From Mya arenaria (taxonomy: Eukaryota; Mollusca; Bivalvia; Myida; Myidae), in assembly GCF_026914265.1 (NCBI RefSeq), contig NC_069124.1, positions 11,735,723 through 11,799,722 on the forward strand: a stretch of DNA of 64,000 nucleotides, given 5' to 3'. This document shows, one piece after another, positions 34,201 through 44,755 of this stretch. Made by a program: the position numbers and the translations under genes. Under the pieces are notes generated by a model. The model had not been told where the DNA came from, did not search any database, and worked only from the letters and a program-made list of their open reading frames with translations. Position 1 is the first letter of the stretch. Every line of letters begins with the position of its first letter.

Positions 34201-36082
34201 ATTGTGGGATGGTCCTGAATAACTGTGTGAAGTATTAAGTCAATTGAACAAAGGATATAGAAGTTATTAATAAATATTCCAACTTGCCCTAAAACTTTAA
34301 CCCAAGTTCCATAGTCAATCAGGGGCCATAATCTGTGTAAAGAATAATATGGAGTTATCTAATCTCATCATGTGAAAATCCCAACTTGACCTAAAACTTT
34401 AACCGGACGCCGACGCCGACGCCGACACCGACGCCGACGCCGACGCTGGGGAGAGTAGTATAGCCCACATATTCTTCGAATAGTCGAGCTAAAAAAACTT
34501 AACATGAAATATTGTTCTAAAACTATGTGAACAATACATGCTTTTGTCTCAGGTGCTCGCATTGACCACGGCCACCATGACAACCTTGCAAAGAAAGCGC
34601 TATATGAAACAGTCGAAATGGAGAAAGCAGTCCAGGTGGCGCTCGAATTGACCAATCAGGAAGATACAATGATTGTCGTCACGGCAGACCACTCCCATCC
34701 TTTTGACATCACGGGGTACCAGTACAGGGGAACGGACATTTTTGGGCTCGTGTCCCCTGTTGACCCTACTGAGGACACGACTGACGGGAAGCCATACAGC
34801 GTTCTCTACTACGCTAACGGACCCAGCTACAAGGAGCCGCGTGTTGACCTTTCCAAGGAGGACATGCGTAAGTGGAGGTTGATTTTAGCGAGAGTATTGG
34901 GAAATATGTAAAGTCATGTTGAACTTTTTGTAAGTTAAAGGCCTAGTTCAAGCCTTCTATAAGTGACCCCCCCCCCCCCCAAAAAAAAAAAAAAAAAAAA
35001 AAAAAAAACAACAACAAGAAAAACCAATCCTGTGTATAGTACACAACCTCTGTGTTTTGATCTTAATGTACCTGCCTTGATCTCCGATCAGAGTATCAGG
35101 AAATTGGCCCATACTGTGACACCAGTGCAATTAGCAGGAGATGCACAGCAGGGGATTGACATGCCAAACATTCCTTAAACTAGGCCTTTAAAGGTAATAC
35201 ATGTGTGTTAATTTCTGAGTCATTCTCTAATATGCGATCTCTGATTTGTAAGCCAAGAAAAGTTTGTTTTATGAAACGAACGAATTATACCTTTCATAGT
35301 ATTAACATATCTTGTTATTAGTGTACCGTCACATCATTCGAGGTTTTAATGATCTGAATAAAATTCTTTTCTGTTCAGACGACAATAACTTCGCGTTCCC
35401 GAGCGGTGTACCAATGCCCTGGGAATCCCATGGGGGTGAAGATGTAGCCATCTACGCCCAAGGGCCAATGTCACACCTATTCCACGGTGTACAGGTACGA
35501 TCATTATGTTGCTTGAACGCCATAACATACACTTATTGATTCACAACGATTGTGAAGTTATAAAGACATTGCAGTTACCACTATGTTAAGCGCGATATAA
35601 CACAAAACGCCCCTAAGTAACGCCCCCTCTAAATCCGAATCCTGGACCCGACCCTGCTTATAAGCGGGTCGGATTCCCTGTCCATATGTTCTGAAACTAT
35701 GGAGTTTTATTTCCCCAAGTTACATATTGTCTAAAACTGTAACTGTAGCTTGAACAGGACTTGGTGGTTTGAAAGCTTTTTTATACTCGCACTCGCGCCT
35801 TGCCCATTCGGCAAGTGCTTCTATAAGATTGTTAGTCATTCTTGGTTTTTGGAGCTGCACAGACTGAACATGACTTACAATCGCTTCTATATACTTCAGG
35901 AGCAGAACTATATCGCACACGTGATGGCGTACTCTGCTTGCATTGGTCCGTACAAACAGCCGTGTGAACGGATGAGCCCCTATCCCACAACTGCCTCAGC
36001 CGACGGATTATCAGCACATGCTCATATATTGACAGCCTCGTTGTTAATAATTAATTTTATTATCAATGTTATTGTTCAATAG
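22268..36082 (+). CDS. ALPL-like: Alkaline phosphatase, tissue-nonspecific-like, 11 coding exons
   Basis: Coding exons: 22268-22370, 26095-26193, 26805-26926, 30053-30227, 30826-30995, 31732-31839, 32155-32257, 33112-33252, 34553-34867, 35379-35494, 35900-36082. All have GT-AG borders and matching phases, giving 544 aa (vertebrate enzymes are about 520-530). The protein hydrolyses phosphomonoesters outside the cell. Visible parts: signal peptide at 1-26; metal-ligand motif GDGMG (D69); nucleophile S119 in DSAGTATA; H180/T182 in [16 protein letters not shown]340; D345 and H349 in IDHGHH; D386/H387 in TADHSH; H463 in SHGGEDVA. All zinc and magnesium ligands expected for the family are present with family spacing. 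A hydrophobic tail (about 527-544) fits GPI anchoring. Exon 3 ends at a weak donor (AAAG/GTCGGT) followed by a 3-kb minisatellite. Introns 2 and 8 carry mobile elements. The start is the ATG just before the signal peptide. No lesion was found. Confidence 0.97.
22425..22800 (+). repeat. 25-bp minisatellite in alkaline phosphatase intron 1
   Basis: About 15 units of the 25-bp type ACAACGTTAGATGTGGCAAA + TAATC, clean from 22460 to 22680 and decayed at both edges (CACGACGTAAGATGT forms). It starts about 55 bp after the exon 1 donor. An antisense open frame at 22715-22909 overlaps it and is not called. Confidence 0.92.
23560..24070. repeat. Degenerate palindromic short-repeat cluster in intron 1
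   Basis: Words such as CAATTGAATTAGAGATA, GATATCTCCAAAT, GAGCTCTTCAACTAATT and TCAATTGAATTCGG recur every 20-40 bp. They read similarly on both strands because the cores (CAATTG, GAATTC, GATATC, GAGCTC) are palindromic. This looks like an old, strongly diverged tandem repeat. No coding content. Confidence 0.45.
25505..25665 (+). repeat. GGGATGTTTTGTCC short repeat
   Basis: The word GGATGTTTTGTCC or a close variant (GGGTGTTTTGTTC, GGGATAATTTGCCC) occurs seven or so times at 20-35 bp spacing within intron 1. It looks like a degenerate tandem repeat or the end of a repeat-rich element. The antisense frame at 25486-25668 is a by-product. Confidence 0.55.
26227..26536 (-). mobile_element. GC-rich TIR element, copy 2 (intron 2)
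   Basis: Same element as 18350-18664 but inverted. It begins ATGCATCAGTCAATTGTAAC and ends GTTACAACTGACTGGTGCAT. Both terminal repeats are present. It sits wholly within alkaline phosphatase intron 2. Antisense open frames of 60-80 residues inside it are not called. Confidence 0.8.
26911..29905 (+). repeat. 35-bp minisatellite derived from the exon 3/intron 3 junction
   Basis: About 85 units of a 35-bp repeat, GTTGCCCTGTCAAAGGTAGA + TAAGCCGTTACTGAT. The first unit is the end of alkaline phosphatase exon 3 itself (codons for VALSK) plus the first intron bases (GTCGGTAAATCGTTACTGAT). Every later unit therefore carries a copy of the exon end and a potential donor (AAAG/GTAGAT). Higher-order structure is visible: ACTGGTATTGTCCAG occurs at 27286, 27566, 28666 and 28946, that is 280 bp (8 units) apart within each pair and 1380 bp between pairs. 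The CTACCTGGCCTGTC variant also repeats 1380 bp apart. The array fills most of intron 3 and ends about 150 bp before exon 4. Confidence 0.96.
30645..30735 (+). repeat. Diverged dispersed repeat, intron 4
   Basis: AATAGGTAGCATGCGTATATT through CTACTTATTGAATGAACAC to ACCATTCTGATATAAGAAT matches the repeat at 4680-4860 with many changes and a deletion. No coding content. Confidence 0.4.
32555..33065. repeat. Possible small TIR element in intron 7
   Basis: GGCTTTCAAG near 32566 is the reverse complement of CTTGAAAGCC near 33050. The interior repeats CCCTACTATCCCTAC and CCTACTTTTTC-like words near both ends (32570-32670 and 32945-33030). It has the look of a small element with subterminal repeats. 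The terminal match is short and no target duplication was identified. Confidence 0.35.
33397..34493 (-). mobile_element. Tandem-repeat-cored element B, intron 8, minus orientation
   Basis: On the minus strand it begins TAGCTCGACTATTCGAAGAA (hairpin forming), followed by a GCGTCGGCGTCGG short repeat (34405-34445). About five core units of 150-170 bp follow, each with GGGGCCATAACTTGTATTTA and CCCTAAAACTTTAACC words as read on the plus strand. It ends in a hairpin-forming GCTGTCTTACGACGGC followed by TCTTGTT. This is the same plan, and the same TCTTGTT terminus, as element C at 50111. It lies within alkaline phosphatase intron 8 in antisense. The antisense Arg-rich frame at 34368-34655 comes from the CGG repeat and is not a gene. 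Confidence 0.6.
34968..35009 (+). repeat. Poly-C/poly-A tract in intron 9
   Basis: A run of about 13 C residues is followed by about 28 A residues. It is either a slippage tract or the tail of a decayed retroposed element. No head is recognisable. Confidence 0.85.
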
Positions 36083-36590
36083 AACTTGATTATTCTATTT
36101 GTGAAACAGCACGTATTTGAAGTTTTCCTGTAGAAAATCATGCATGTAAAATAACACTGTCAAGCTTTTCACCTTGTTCAGATTGCCCAATCACTTAAAA
36201 TAATGATTCTAATTGATTTATACTAAACCATGGTCGAAATCTTCATAGTACTTTTGCAAACTAATTGCGAAACATTTCTGTTGACATTTTTCTATTTTTC
36301 ACTCAAGTTAAACATGTAGTCATGACGCTAATATGCAATTCTAAACCCTTTCTATGTCTTGTGCTTGTTATGCCTTATTCGTTTTGTGATTACTGTTAAT
36401 ACGTTCATTATACATGTAAACTGGTACACATTTTCATTATATTGCATGCAGGACTTTGCATAAGATTTGAATACTGTTTCAAACAGTTTCTGTATATAAT
36501 GAAATTGTCCATGAAATCAACATAATACAATGTATGATACTTGACAATGTGCTTTAGTGACATACTAGTATGTAAATCAATACGGGATAG

Positions 36591-36876
36591 AGTCAATTGT
36601 AACCACGCCCCAGGTCCGGGGAATAGCGGGGACTTTGACTTTCCGTCCAGCCACCCCCGGGTGAAATTTCCGCCCTGCGGGGACGAACTGTTGGTCAAAT
36701 CCCCGCCAAAGGCCCCCGCTACCCAGGGAGCCTAGGTAAGGCAAATTCCCCGCTATATTTAAAGCAAAACAAAACCACCGCATTTACTCGGCACTGCGGG
36801 GCCACCTGAATGATAAAAACACTGCCCATTTCCACGGCTATCCCCGGTTTACCCCCGAACCTGGGGGTGGGGGTTG
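36591..36876 (-). mobile_element. GC-rich TIR element, copy 3, one end lost
   Basis: Begins AGTCAATTGTAACCACGCCC and follows copies 2 and 4 through to CCCCGGTTTACCCCCGAACC. The second terminal repeat is missing, replaced by GGTGGGGGTTGC. It is therefore a truncated copy. Confidence 0.75.
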
Positions 36877-37004
36877 CTTCTGAGAAAATAAATATCTATG
36901 ATTAAGGGTCGATTTATACATGATTCCCATTAAAAACTAATGTATGCGTTGAATTGTAATACTTTTGAATGCTTAAAGTACATTATATTTATATGCTATC
37001 GATG

Positions 37005-37328
37005 TTAAAGCTGCACTCTCACAGATTGACCATTTTTACAACCTTTTTTTGCATAAATATCTGAAAACCAATGATATAAGATTGTTGACAATAAATCAGA
37101 TCGTAGATTTTCATATTTCCGTTCGAAAATTAATGTTTTATGGCTTCAACCGTTACTAACGGGATAAGAAAAATGCATAAAACATTATTTTTCGAACTTC
37201 AATATAAACATCTGCGATATATTTTTTGTCAGCAGTCTTATACAACTATTTTCCATGAATTGTCGCAAAAATTGGCTTGTTCCAAGACAAAAAATAAAAA
37301 AATATCAATCTGTGAGAGTGCAGCTTTA
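37005..37328. mobile_element. TTAA-flanked MITE, copy 2
   Basis: Begins TTAAAGCTGCACTCTCACAG and ends CTGTGAGAGTGCAGCTTTAA. The terminal inverted repeats and TTAA border match copy 1 at 8505-8814. A 64-aa open frame inside (37140-37334) is not called as a gene. Confidence 0.8.
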
Positions 37329-37800
37329 AAGTGACATAGTCTCTCTAATTAATAAAATTATCAGTCAGATATAAGTAGCAATGCTCTTTGACACACTATG
37401 GTTATGTTACGTGTGTTTGAACCATCACTGTTAAGCTTTACACCTATTATAGTCTATGACTCTACGTTACTGTGGTTTTAGCTATTTTCTAAATATTTAA
37501 TCTTACTTGTGCAGCACTCAGCAGTTTTAGGAAACGTCGCTCGGTCAAATTGTATTGCAAAATTATGATTCACATGTCATTTAACGTGACCCATGATAAA
37601 TAATAAAATTCATATTCACTGGTCGTTTCTTATCTTAGTTTACACTGTCTTAACTTAACCTCATCATGCAAGTCGTCTACCGGAATATAAAATGATTATG
37701 CCGCATCTCTGGGTACAATTAGCTGTAATGAGAACTATATTGTTAGTTTAAACATATTTTACAACGATTGTGAAACAAGTTATTACAACATTATATTAAT

Positions 37801-37985
37801 CACTCTCGTTTGCACGAATTTACGCGAGAGAGTAGTCTTGTGTTGTGGGGGAAACCAGAGATCCCGGAAAACCCCACTTGTCCGGCTTGGTGACCACAAA
37901 CCAAACTCACATACGCCCATGTCAGGAATCGAACCGGGTCGCCTAGTTGAGAAACTCGTGTGCTAAACACTGCGTTAACCGGACA
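37801..37985 (-). mobile_element. tRNA-derived SINE, copy 1
   Basis: On the minus strand it reads TGTCCGGTTAACGCAGTGTT, then a B-box-like GGTTCGATTCC, then TTTGGTTTGTGGTCACCAAG and GCCGGACAAGTGGGGTTTTC. This is the layout of a SINE with a tRNA-like head and conserved body. A second, more diverged copy in the same orientation is at 47187-47376. The tRNA head is degenerate, so this is not a working tRNA gene. Confidence 0.7.
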
Positions 37986-38078
37986 CTATTGTTATATATA
38001 GTATCACATTTAACGTCAACAATGATATCTGCATTGCATTATTGTACAAATAACTTAAAGGCATACTTTAATTTATAA

Positions 38079-38393
38079 ATGCGCCAATCAATTGTAACCA
38101 CAGCCCCCAAGGTCCAGGGAATAGCGGAGACTTTGACTTTCGGTCCAGCCAAGCCCCGGTAAAATCCCCGCCCTGCGGGGACGAATGGATGGTAAAATCC
38201 TCGCCAAATGTCCCCGCACCACAGGGACCCTAGGTAATCCCATTCCCTGCTGACAAAGCCACCGCATTCAACCGGTACTGCGGGGCCACCTGGAAGGTTA
38301 GAAGACGGCCCATTTCCTAGGCTATCTCCGGTATCCCCCCGGATCTGGGGGGTGGGGGGGGGGGTGGGGCGTGGTTACAATTGACTGGTGCAT
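38079..38393 (-). mobile_element. GC-rich TIR element, copy 4
   Basis: Begins ATGCGCCAATCAATTGTAAC and ends GGTTACAATTGACTGGTGCA + T. The interior matches copies 2 and 3 with small deletions, and a G-run is expanded near 38346-38370. Both ends are present. Confidence 0.8.
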
Positions 38394-39359
38394 AATAACA
38401 CTCGTATAGAACTGTAGCTATGTTCGTCCTAAAAATAAAGATGTTATAGTATAAACATGTACCGGTTTAATACGGACCCAGGTGGTCATGGTGTCATTGA
38501 GCGTGTCACATGTTATGGTTATGTGTGACTTCAGCCGGTCTTTTTTGAGATACACGGTACTGAAATGAGGCCCTAGGATGGATTTTGTGTCAAACTGACA
38601 TATCGTTATGATATATATATGGTTAACTGTTATACAAATGGAGAGACGTACTACTCACACGCTAACCGTGAATGTAATAACAGAAAACCCAAACGTATTA
38701 AATGATTGGTGAATGCTAAAAGATTTACTATGATCTACTTAAGTCTCATAAGGTAAAAATTACCGTTTATTATGCAAATTTCTTTCAAATTGAACTCTCG
38801 GTTTTCTTCATAAGAACCATTGCTTTCGACATTTATTCATCCTTTTTGAAATATTAAAACAATAGCATTTGTTGTGGTAAATCTTATTTGGGAGTAATAG
38901 TGTATCTTTAAATAAAAATAGTAAACGTCATATCACTTGTGAATGACACTGGCTTTTATTTTATTGGTTATTCAAGCTCGACCAAATTAATGTTGCAGCA
39001 GGATAAAAAGTTGAATATCACTTTCACATTCGTCTGACGGTTTAACACACCTTTCTTGCAACTTTAAACGCACCAACCTCTGCAATTGGTCTTGTTAGTG
39101 ATAAGGCGCATACCTGTTGCAAACTTGGCATTTGAAAACGAATATGCAGCTTCCGGAATGTATAAAACTGACGTATGTAGTAGTTTTGATCGAAGCTACG
39201 AGGTTATCATAATTAAAACACATTTTTTTAATATGCAAATGATTATACTTTGACATTTTCCGATCGGGGGTATGTTTCACGTTCTTGTGACAATCCTAGT
39301 ATGATAGTTTTTATAATGATTTTCAACATGCGCTTACACACTACACTAAATACAAATAC

Positions 39360-39525
39360 ATGGCGTATACTTTTACCGCGTTTATCAAACAAGTGGTCAC
39401 CGGACTGTTAACTTACTTCCTCTTTCGGTTAGCTTTCCATATTTGGACGACAGCCCTGCCTGGTGCTGGATTTGGTCGGAGTTTGCTTTTCACAGAGGTC
39501 AACGATGATCAGCTGCTTGCCAGGT
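39360..39525 (+). other. Orphan hydrophobic reading frame, possible exon
   Basis: ATG at 39360 opens a frame with a hydrophobic stretch (VVTGLLTYFLFRLAFHIW) that could be a membrane segment or signal anchor, ending at a donor-like CCAG/GTATTG at 39525. The word TTACTTCCTCTTTCG is shared with 48090 and relates loosely to 55095, just upstream of the MIEAP-like copies, so it may be an upstream segment of the first paralogue. Its donor phase (2) does not fit the next exon at 42344, which has its own ATG. It is listed as unassigned. Confidence 0.25.
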
Positions 39526-39596
39526 ATTGGTATATATTATTGAATTACATTTACTATAACAATAATATCTTTATTGTTTTTGTTGATATAGTTTGA

Positions 39597-40340
39597 CCCA
39601 TTTTGATATATATATATATACAGTATGTCAACAATTATTATCGCATATTAATAGTGTATAATGCAGGGCAATGAAAATCTAAGTTTTCATTTGAGAAAGA
39701 CTAAAACTCGCAGCCTCTACAACGAAGAAATAACATTTTATCATTCTATGTAATCACATAATTCTGTGGAAATTCACAATCAATAACCAATCAACCCTTT
39801 TATATGTATACATATATTATAATGTACATGTGTGATGAAAGGTCAGATCAAACACACCAAAGTCAAGTTCATACAGCACATCACTTGATGCATTATTTAT
39901 ATTGCTAGTAATGGCTAAAGGTTGAAGTCACATAACCCATTTATCTTGGTAAATACAAACGTATAACCTTGATCTGTTTAAGTGTTCAAGAATATATTTT
40001 GTCTACTGACCCAGGCTCGTTTTAAATCTATCGATTTACCTGATTAAAATCAATAACGTCTGAAATAATAGAAAGGCAGATTATTTTTTTTTAAGTCCGT
40101 ACAATATACAAAATATAATTTCGAACACTCGATATTTGTAAGCGAACGTGAAATAACACCGAGTCCGAAATCACGGCACCCAAAACAGGTATTTAATTTG
40201 TGTGCTAAACTTAAATACATTGAGCAAAATGGAAAGAGAAAAAGAAACTATATTCATTATCAAATACAAGTTTGATGACGGGCAGAAAAACAAATTGTGG
40301 GTCAGTCGTGACCCATAGGCCAGACAGCAAACTGTTACGA
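39597..40340. other. AT-rich gene-free stretch
   Basis: No exon, RNA gene or repeat array was supported between the orphan frame and the 41-bp minisatellite. A short TA dinucleotide run lies near 39610. Confidence 0.4.
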
Positions 40341-40343
40341 AAC

Positions 40344-42150
40344 AAGTCCAGACCCAGGGACACGACAGCAACATATTGCATAACCAGTCTAGACCCAGGG
40401 ACACGACAGCAACATATTGCATAACCAGTCCAGACCCAGGAACACGACAGCAACATATTGCATAACCACTCCAGACCCAGGAACACGACAGCAACATATT
40501 GCATAACCAGTCCAGACCCAGGGACACGACAGCAACATATTGCATAACCAGTCCAGACCCAGGGACACGACAGCAACATATTGCATAACCAGTCTAGACC
40601 AAGGGACACGACAGCAACATATTGCATAACCAGTCTAGACCCAGGGACACGACAGCAACATATTGCATAACCAGTCCAGACCCAGGGACACGAGAGCAAC
40701 ATATTGCATAACCAGTCTAGACCCAGGGACACGACAGAAACATATTGTATAACCAGTCTAGACCAAGGGACACGACAGAAACATATTGCATAACCAGTCC
40801 AGACCCAGGAACACGACAGCAACATATTGCATAACCAGTCTAGACCCAGGGACACGACAGCAACATATTGCATAACCAGTCCAGACCCAGGAACACGACA
40901 GCAACATATTGCATAACCAGTCCAGACCCAGGGACACGACAGCAACATATTGCATAACCAGTCCAGACCCAGGGACACGACAGCAACATATTGCATAACC
41001 AGTCCAGACCCAGGGACACGACAGCAACATATTGCATAACCAGTCTAGACCAAGGGACACGGCAGCAACATATTGCATAACCAGTCTAGACCCAGGGACA
41101 CGACAGTAACATATTGCATAACCAGTCCAGACCCAGGGACACGAGAGCAACATATTGCATAACCAGTCTAGACCCAGGGACACGACAGAAACATATTGTA
41201 TAACCAGTCTAGACCAAGGGACACGACAGAAACATATTGCATAACCAGTCCAGACCCAGGGACACGACAGCAACATATTGCATAACCAGTCTAGACCCAG
41301 GGACACGACAGCAACATATTGCATAACCAGTCCAGACCCAGGAACACGACAGCAACATATTGCATAACCAGTCCAGACCCAGGAACACGACAGCAACATA
41401 TTGCATAACCAGTCCAGACCCAGGGACACGACAGCAACATATTGCATAACCAGTCCAGACCCAGGGACACGACAGCAACATATTGCATAACCAGTCTAGA
41501 CCCAGGGACACGACAGAAACATATTGCATAACCAGTCTAGACCAAGGGACACGACAGCAACATATTGCATAACCAGTCTAGACCCAGGGACACGACAGCA
41601 ACATATTGCATAACCAGTCCAGACCCAGGGACACGACAGAAACATATTGCATAACCAGTCTAGACCCAGGGACACGACAGAAACATATTGTATAACCAGT
41701 CTAGACCAAGGGACACGACAGAAACATATTGCATAACCAGTCCAGACCCAGGAACACGACAGCAACATATTGCATAACCAGTCTAGACCCAGGGACACGA
41801 CAGCAACATATTGCATAACCAGTCTAGACCCAAGGACACGAGAGCAACATATTGCATAACCAGTCTAGACCCAGGGACACGACAGAAACATATTGTATAA
41901 CCAGTCTAGACCAAGGGACACGACAGAAAAATATTGCATAACCAGTCTAGACCCAGGAATACGATAGAAACATATTGCATAACCAGTCTAGACCCAGGGA
42001 CACGACAGCAACCTATTGCATAACCAGTCTAGACCCAGGGACACGATAGCAACCTATTGCATAACCAGTCTAGACCCAGGGACACGACAGCAACCTATTG
42101 CATAACCAGTCTAGACCCAGAGACACGACAGCAACATATTGCGGGACCAG
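40344..42150 (+). repeat. 41-bp minisatellite, about 44 units
   Basis: Head-to-tail units of 41 bp, CCAGTCTAGACCCAGGGACA + CGACAGCAACATATTGCATAA. A variant pair (ATTGTATAACCAGTCTAGAC then CAAGGG) recurs at about 40744, 41195, 41687 and 41892, that is at 11, 12 and 5 unit spacings, which shows higher-order duplication. On the minus strand the unit has no stop in any frame. Since 41 is not divisible by three, long frames with a 41-residue period arise in all phases (up to 261 aa). They are not called as genes: there is no splice context and they exist in all three phases. Confidence 0.96.
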
Positions 42151-42343
42151 TCCTGACACTGGGCATAATTTTAGCAAACTTTACTTTTAGTAAACAAAAT
42201 GAACACACTTTGTAGTGTAAAATTATGTACAAGACTGATTGTTTAATAATTGTCTAAATTGTGTAAAACGTATTAATTAATTCAGGTATGGCGGCCACGT
42301 TGTTTTCTTTTATAAACCTTTTTTAAGTGTAAACACTTGTGAG

Positions 42344-44755
42344 ATGTTCCAGGAAGAAACTGTTGACGACGCACGACCGAGAGTTACTTTGGTGGGTAAA
42401 AGGTCACATTACACTGACAACGAGGCTATCGACCGACCTCATTTTGCACTTTGTGTGTAAATTGTATGTATTACATTTTTGTACAATAAATAGCAATTGA
42501 TAAAACAGTAAAACACACACACACACACTCTAAAAACGTAAAAAGAACATAATAAATAATTAACGACCGTTAATAAAATAATTATACTGTTTCAGGATTT
42601 AAAAGACTTCGTCGCTTTTGGTAAGAACTATTTTCTTTCAGTCCGACTTTGTCTCGTCCCAAAAAATTCGGTGCTCTCAGGGTGACAGCACATATGTTTC
42701 CTGTTTAAATGCCAATACTACGTATATTTATTCCAGGATAAAAACAATGATATGCTTATGTGTATTCATTGAAGTCCGAATGCACATGCACGTGTACATG
42801 TTTTTTCACGATTCAGGTGCCGTTCGGGATCATACGATGTGGCGGAAGACGAACCCAAAGCAACACGCATAACTTTTAAAAAAGAGTACACATTGGAAGA
42901 ACATGAACAGGAAGGGGCGACAGGAGAAGGACACCAGACACAAACAAGGTTACATTGTCCTTTTTCAATGCCATTTCTTAATCAAAATTACCACGTTGTA
43001 TTATTAATACGCTACTGTATATCCGCTACACGAGTATGTCTGTAAAGTTTGAAAGGAATCAGGAAATTACTAATTCAGCATAAGCACTGGCGTTTCATTT
43101 TTTATCATTTGTGTAGTAAATTGCTAACGGTAGTGAGTTTGTGATTGTTCTTAATCCAGAGACCGACCAACGCCTTTTGATCGCTCACAGAATCAACCGG
43201 TATCGCAACCAAAACTTAATACAAAAGAAGAAGGAGTAATTGATTCGAAGCAAACATTGAATGACAGGCATCTGAAAGAAGAGCAACTCCGGCGAGAAAA
43301 TGAAAAGAAAGACAGTGAAGATGAAATAAAGGATTTAAAACAAGAAAATAGAAAATTAGAACGTGAAAAAGAAGAAGCGCTATTAAGGTACAAAATTTTG
43401 CATTGGAATTTTAACTATTTTTAATTAAAATTCTACATACCAATTTTGCAGTTTTACCATCTTTCCTTGTTGCTTTAATCTTCAGATTAAGTGAGCTTGT
43501 ATCATTAAAACTTCGGGACAACAACCCAGATATCGTGGATCTAAGCGACGCATACAGGCCAACGAAACTTGCGGAAATGTTTAGCGAGCTTTATGACAAT
43601 GAGTGGACCGCTGCTTTTATTGTTATGGAGGAAAATGGATTTAAAGATAGGCAGACGATTGATTTTCTTCTTGATGTTTTGATGGTAAACGTTTTGATAA
43701 TTCAAGGAGAATGTCTATTGTTCATATCGTCCTTGCATAATTTGAAACAGCAAAATAAAAACACTGGATTATTCCTACTTTCCGCTTATATAAGATTGAA
43801 AGTAAATGTGGATTTGCAGAAAATATTATGTTTTCCATTCCAGGAATCGTTTATATTTTGTAGACAAAAACTTGATGACAACTGGCAGCTCATTAACCAA
43901 TAGTATTTGGACGATGTAAGAATATGTCACTGAAGTCTTTTATGTTATACCTGTAAAAAGCCAATATGTCATTTTTTTATAATTTGGAACTTCATTTAGT
44001 AAACACTCTGTTTGTGAGCAACATTTTGAAATAGTATCATGAATGTTTGTGTTATATTGTTTTAGAGTTTACCGAACAACGATAAGGTGAAGAAGAGTCT
44101 TAAAGATGCCCGGAAAGCCGTTATTCCAAACTTAGTGCCTGAAATGGAACAGGTAGGATATTGGACTGATTTCAATGGCATATTGGTACTTACATAGAAT
44201 CGTGTACTCAAGATCAATGCATGTCTCGAAATTCATTGTTCTTCTAAATTTTAGAAATTCCGCGTTATGATCGGTGAAAAGTGCAAAGACGTGACTCTTT
44301 GTCTTACATTGTCAACCAATGCATTTATGCAATATGTGGCGACGTGTATAAAGTTGTGTTTGTTGATGAATGCAAACGACCCTCCGGTGGTAATTTCCTA
44401 TCCCGGGTGGGTATCGTGTGAAAAACGAAGCGACTCAACCGAAGGAATAGACAATCAGAATATGGCACAGTCTGATGGAAGTTCTACGGATACCCAAGAA
44501 GAAAAGGGCAACGCTTCTTCGACAGAAGCCATGGAGACGCAACGTTTTAGCAAAGATTTATTTAAAGAGTACACAAAGAGAGGAAAATTCGTGAAGTTCT
44601 ATGTTTGGCCAGTGGTATATCTGCATGAGAAAGGGCCTTTGCTAGCAAAGGGCATTGCTCAAGGTACTGAAGAGAATATTGATTGTGATCAGCGTTGGGA
44701 ATGGTATAAAGAATCCGATTCTAACGATTTAGATGGAATCAATTGTGTATTTTAA
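42344..44755 (+). pseudogene. MIEAP/SPATA18-like gene, copy 1, with an internal stop in a 72-nt exon
   Basis: Exons with GT-AG borders and matching phases: 42344-42395 (ATG), 42596-42620, 42817-42948, 43160-43387, 43486-43684, 43844-43915, 44066-44152, 44255-44755. The first half is charged and ends in a coiled coil (about residues 95-150). The second half has YRPTKLAEMFSELYDNEWT, then a helical part, NDPPVVISYPGW, and YVWPVVYLHEKGPLLAKG. PPxxIxY and the VWP...KG pattern match the C-terminal domain of mitochondria-eating protein, which acts in mitochondrial quality control. The 72-nt exon carries TAG at 43901-43903, where copy 2 has TGG. That exon is phase 0 on both sides, so skipping it gives an open 407-aa protein. 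It could be a pseudogene, a gene that skips this exon, or an allele or sequencing change. No other lesion was seen. Confidence 0.7.

Larger units (their letters stand above)
36083..39359. other. Intergenic region downstream of alkaline phosphatase
   Basis: Holds two GC-rich TIR elements (36591-36876 and 38079-38393), one TTAA MITE (37005-37328) and one SINE (37801-37985). The rest is AT-rich with no supported exon. The alkaline phosphatase 3' UTR must begin here, but the first clear AATAAA is far from the stop, so its end is not called. Confidence 0.5.

Noticed and set aside
34368..34655. Antisense Arg-rich protein
   Set aside because: The Arg run is the CCGACG short repeat of element B, and the rest is the reverse strand of alkaline phosphatase exon 9.
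37801..37985. Functional tRNA gene
   Set aside because: A B-box-like motif is present but no complete cloverleaf, and it is followed by a SINE body with a second copy at 47187.
40211..41816. Antisense frames up to 261 aa with a 41-residue period
   Set aside because: They arise because the 41-bp unit has no antisense stops in any phase. Several overlap in different frames and none has splice or start context.
39360..42395. Joining the hydrophobic frame at 39360 to the MIEAP-like exon at 42353
   Set aside because: A splice-acceptor reading at 42353 is possible, but the phases disagree. An in-frame ATG at 42344 gives a start with all downstream phases consistent.
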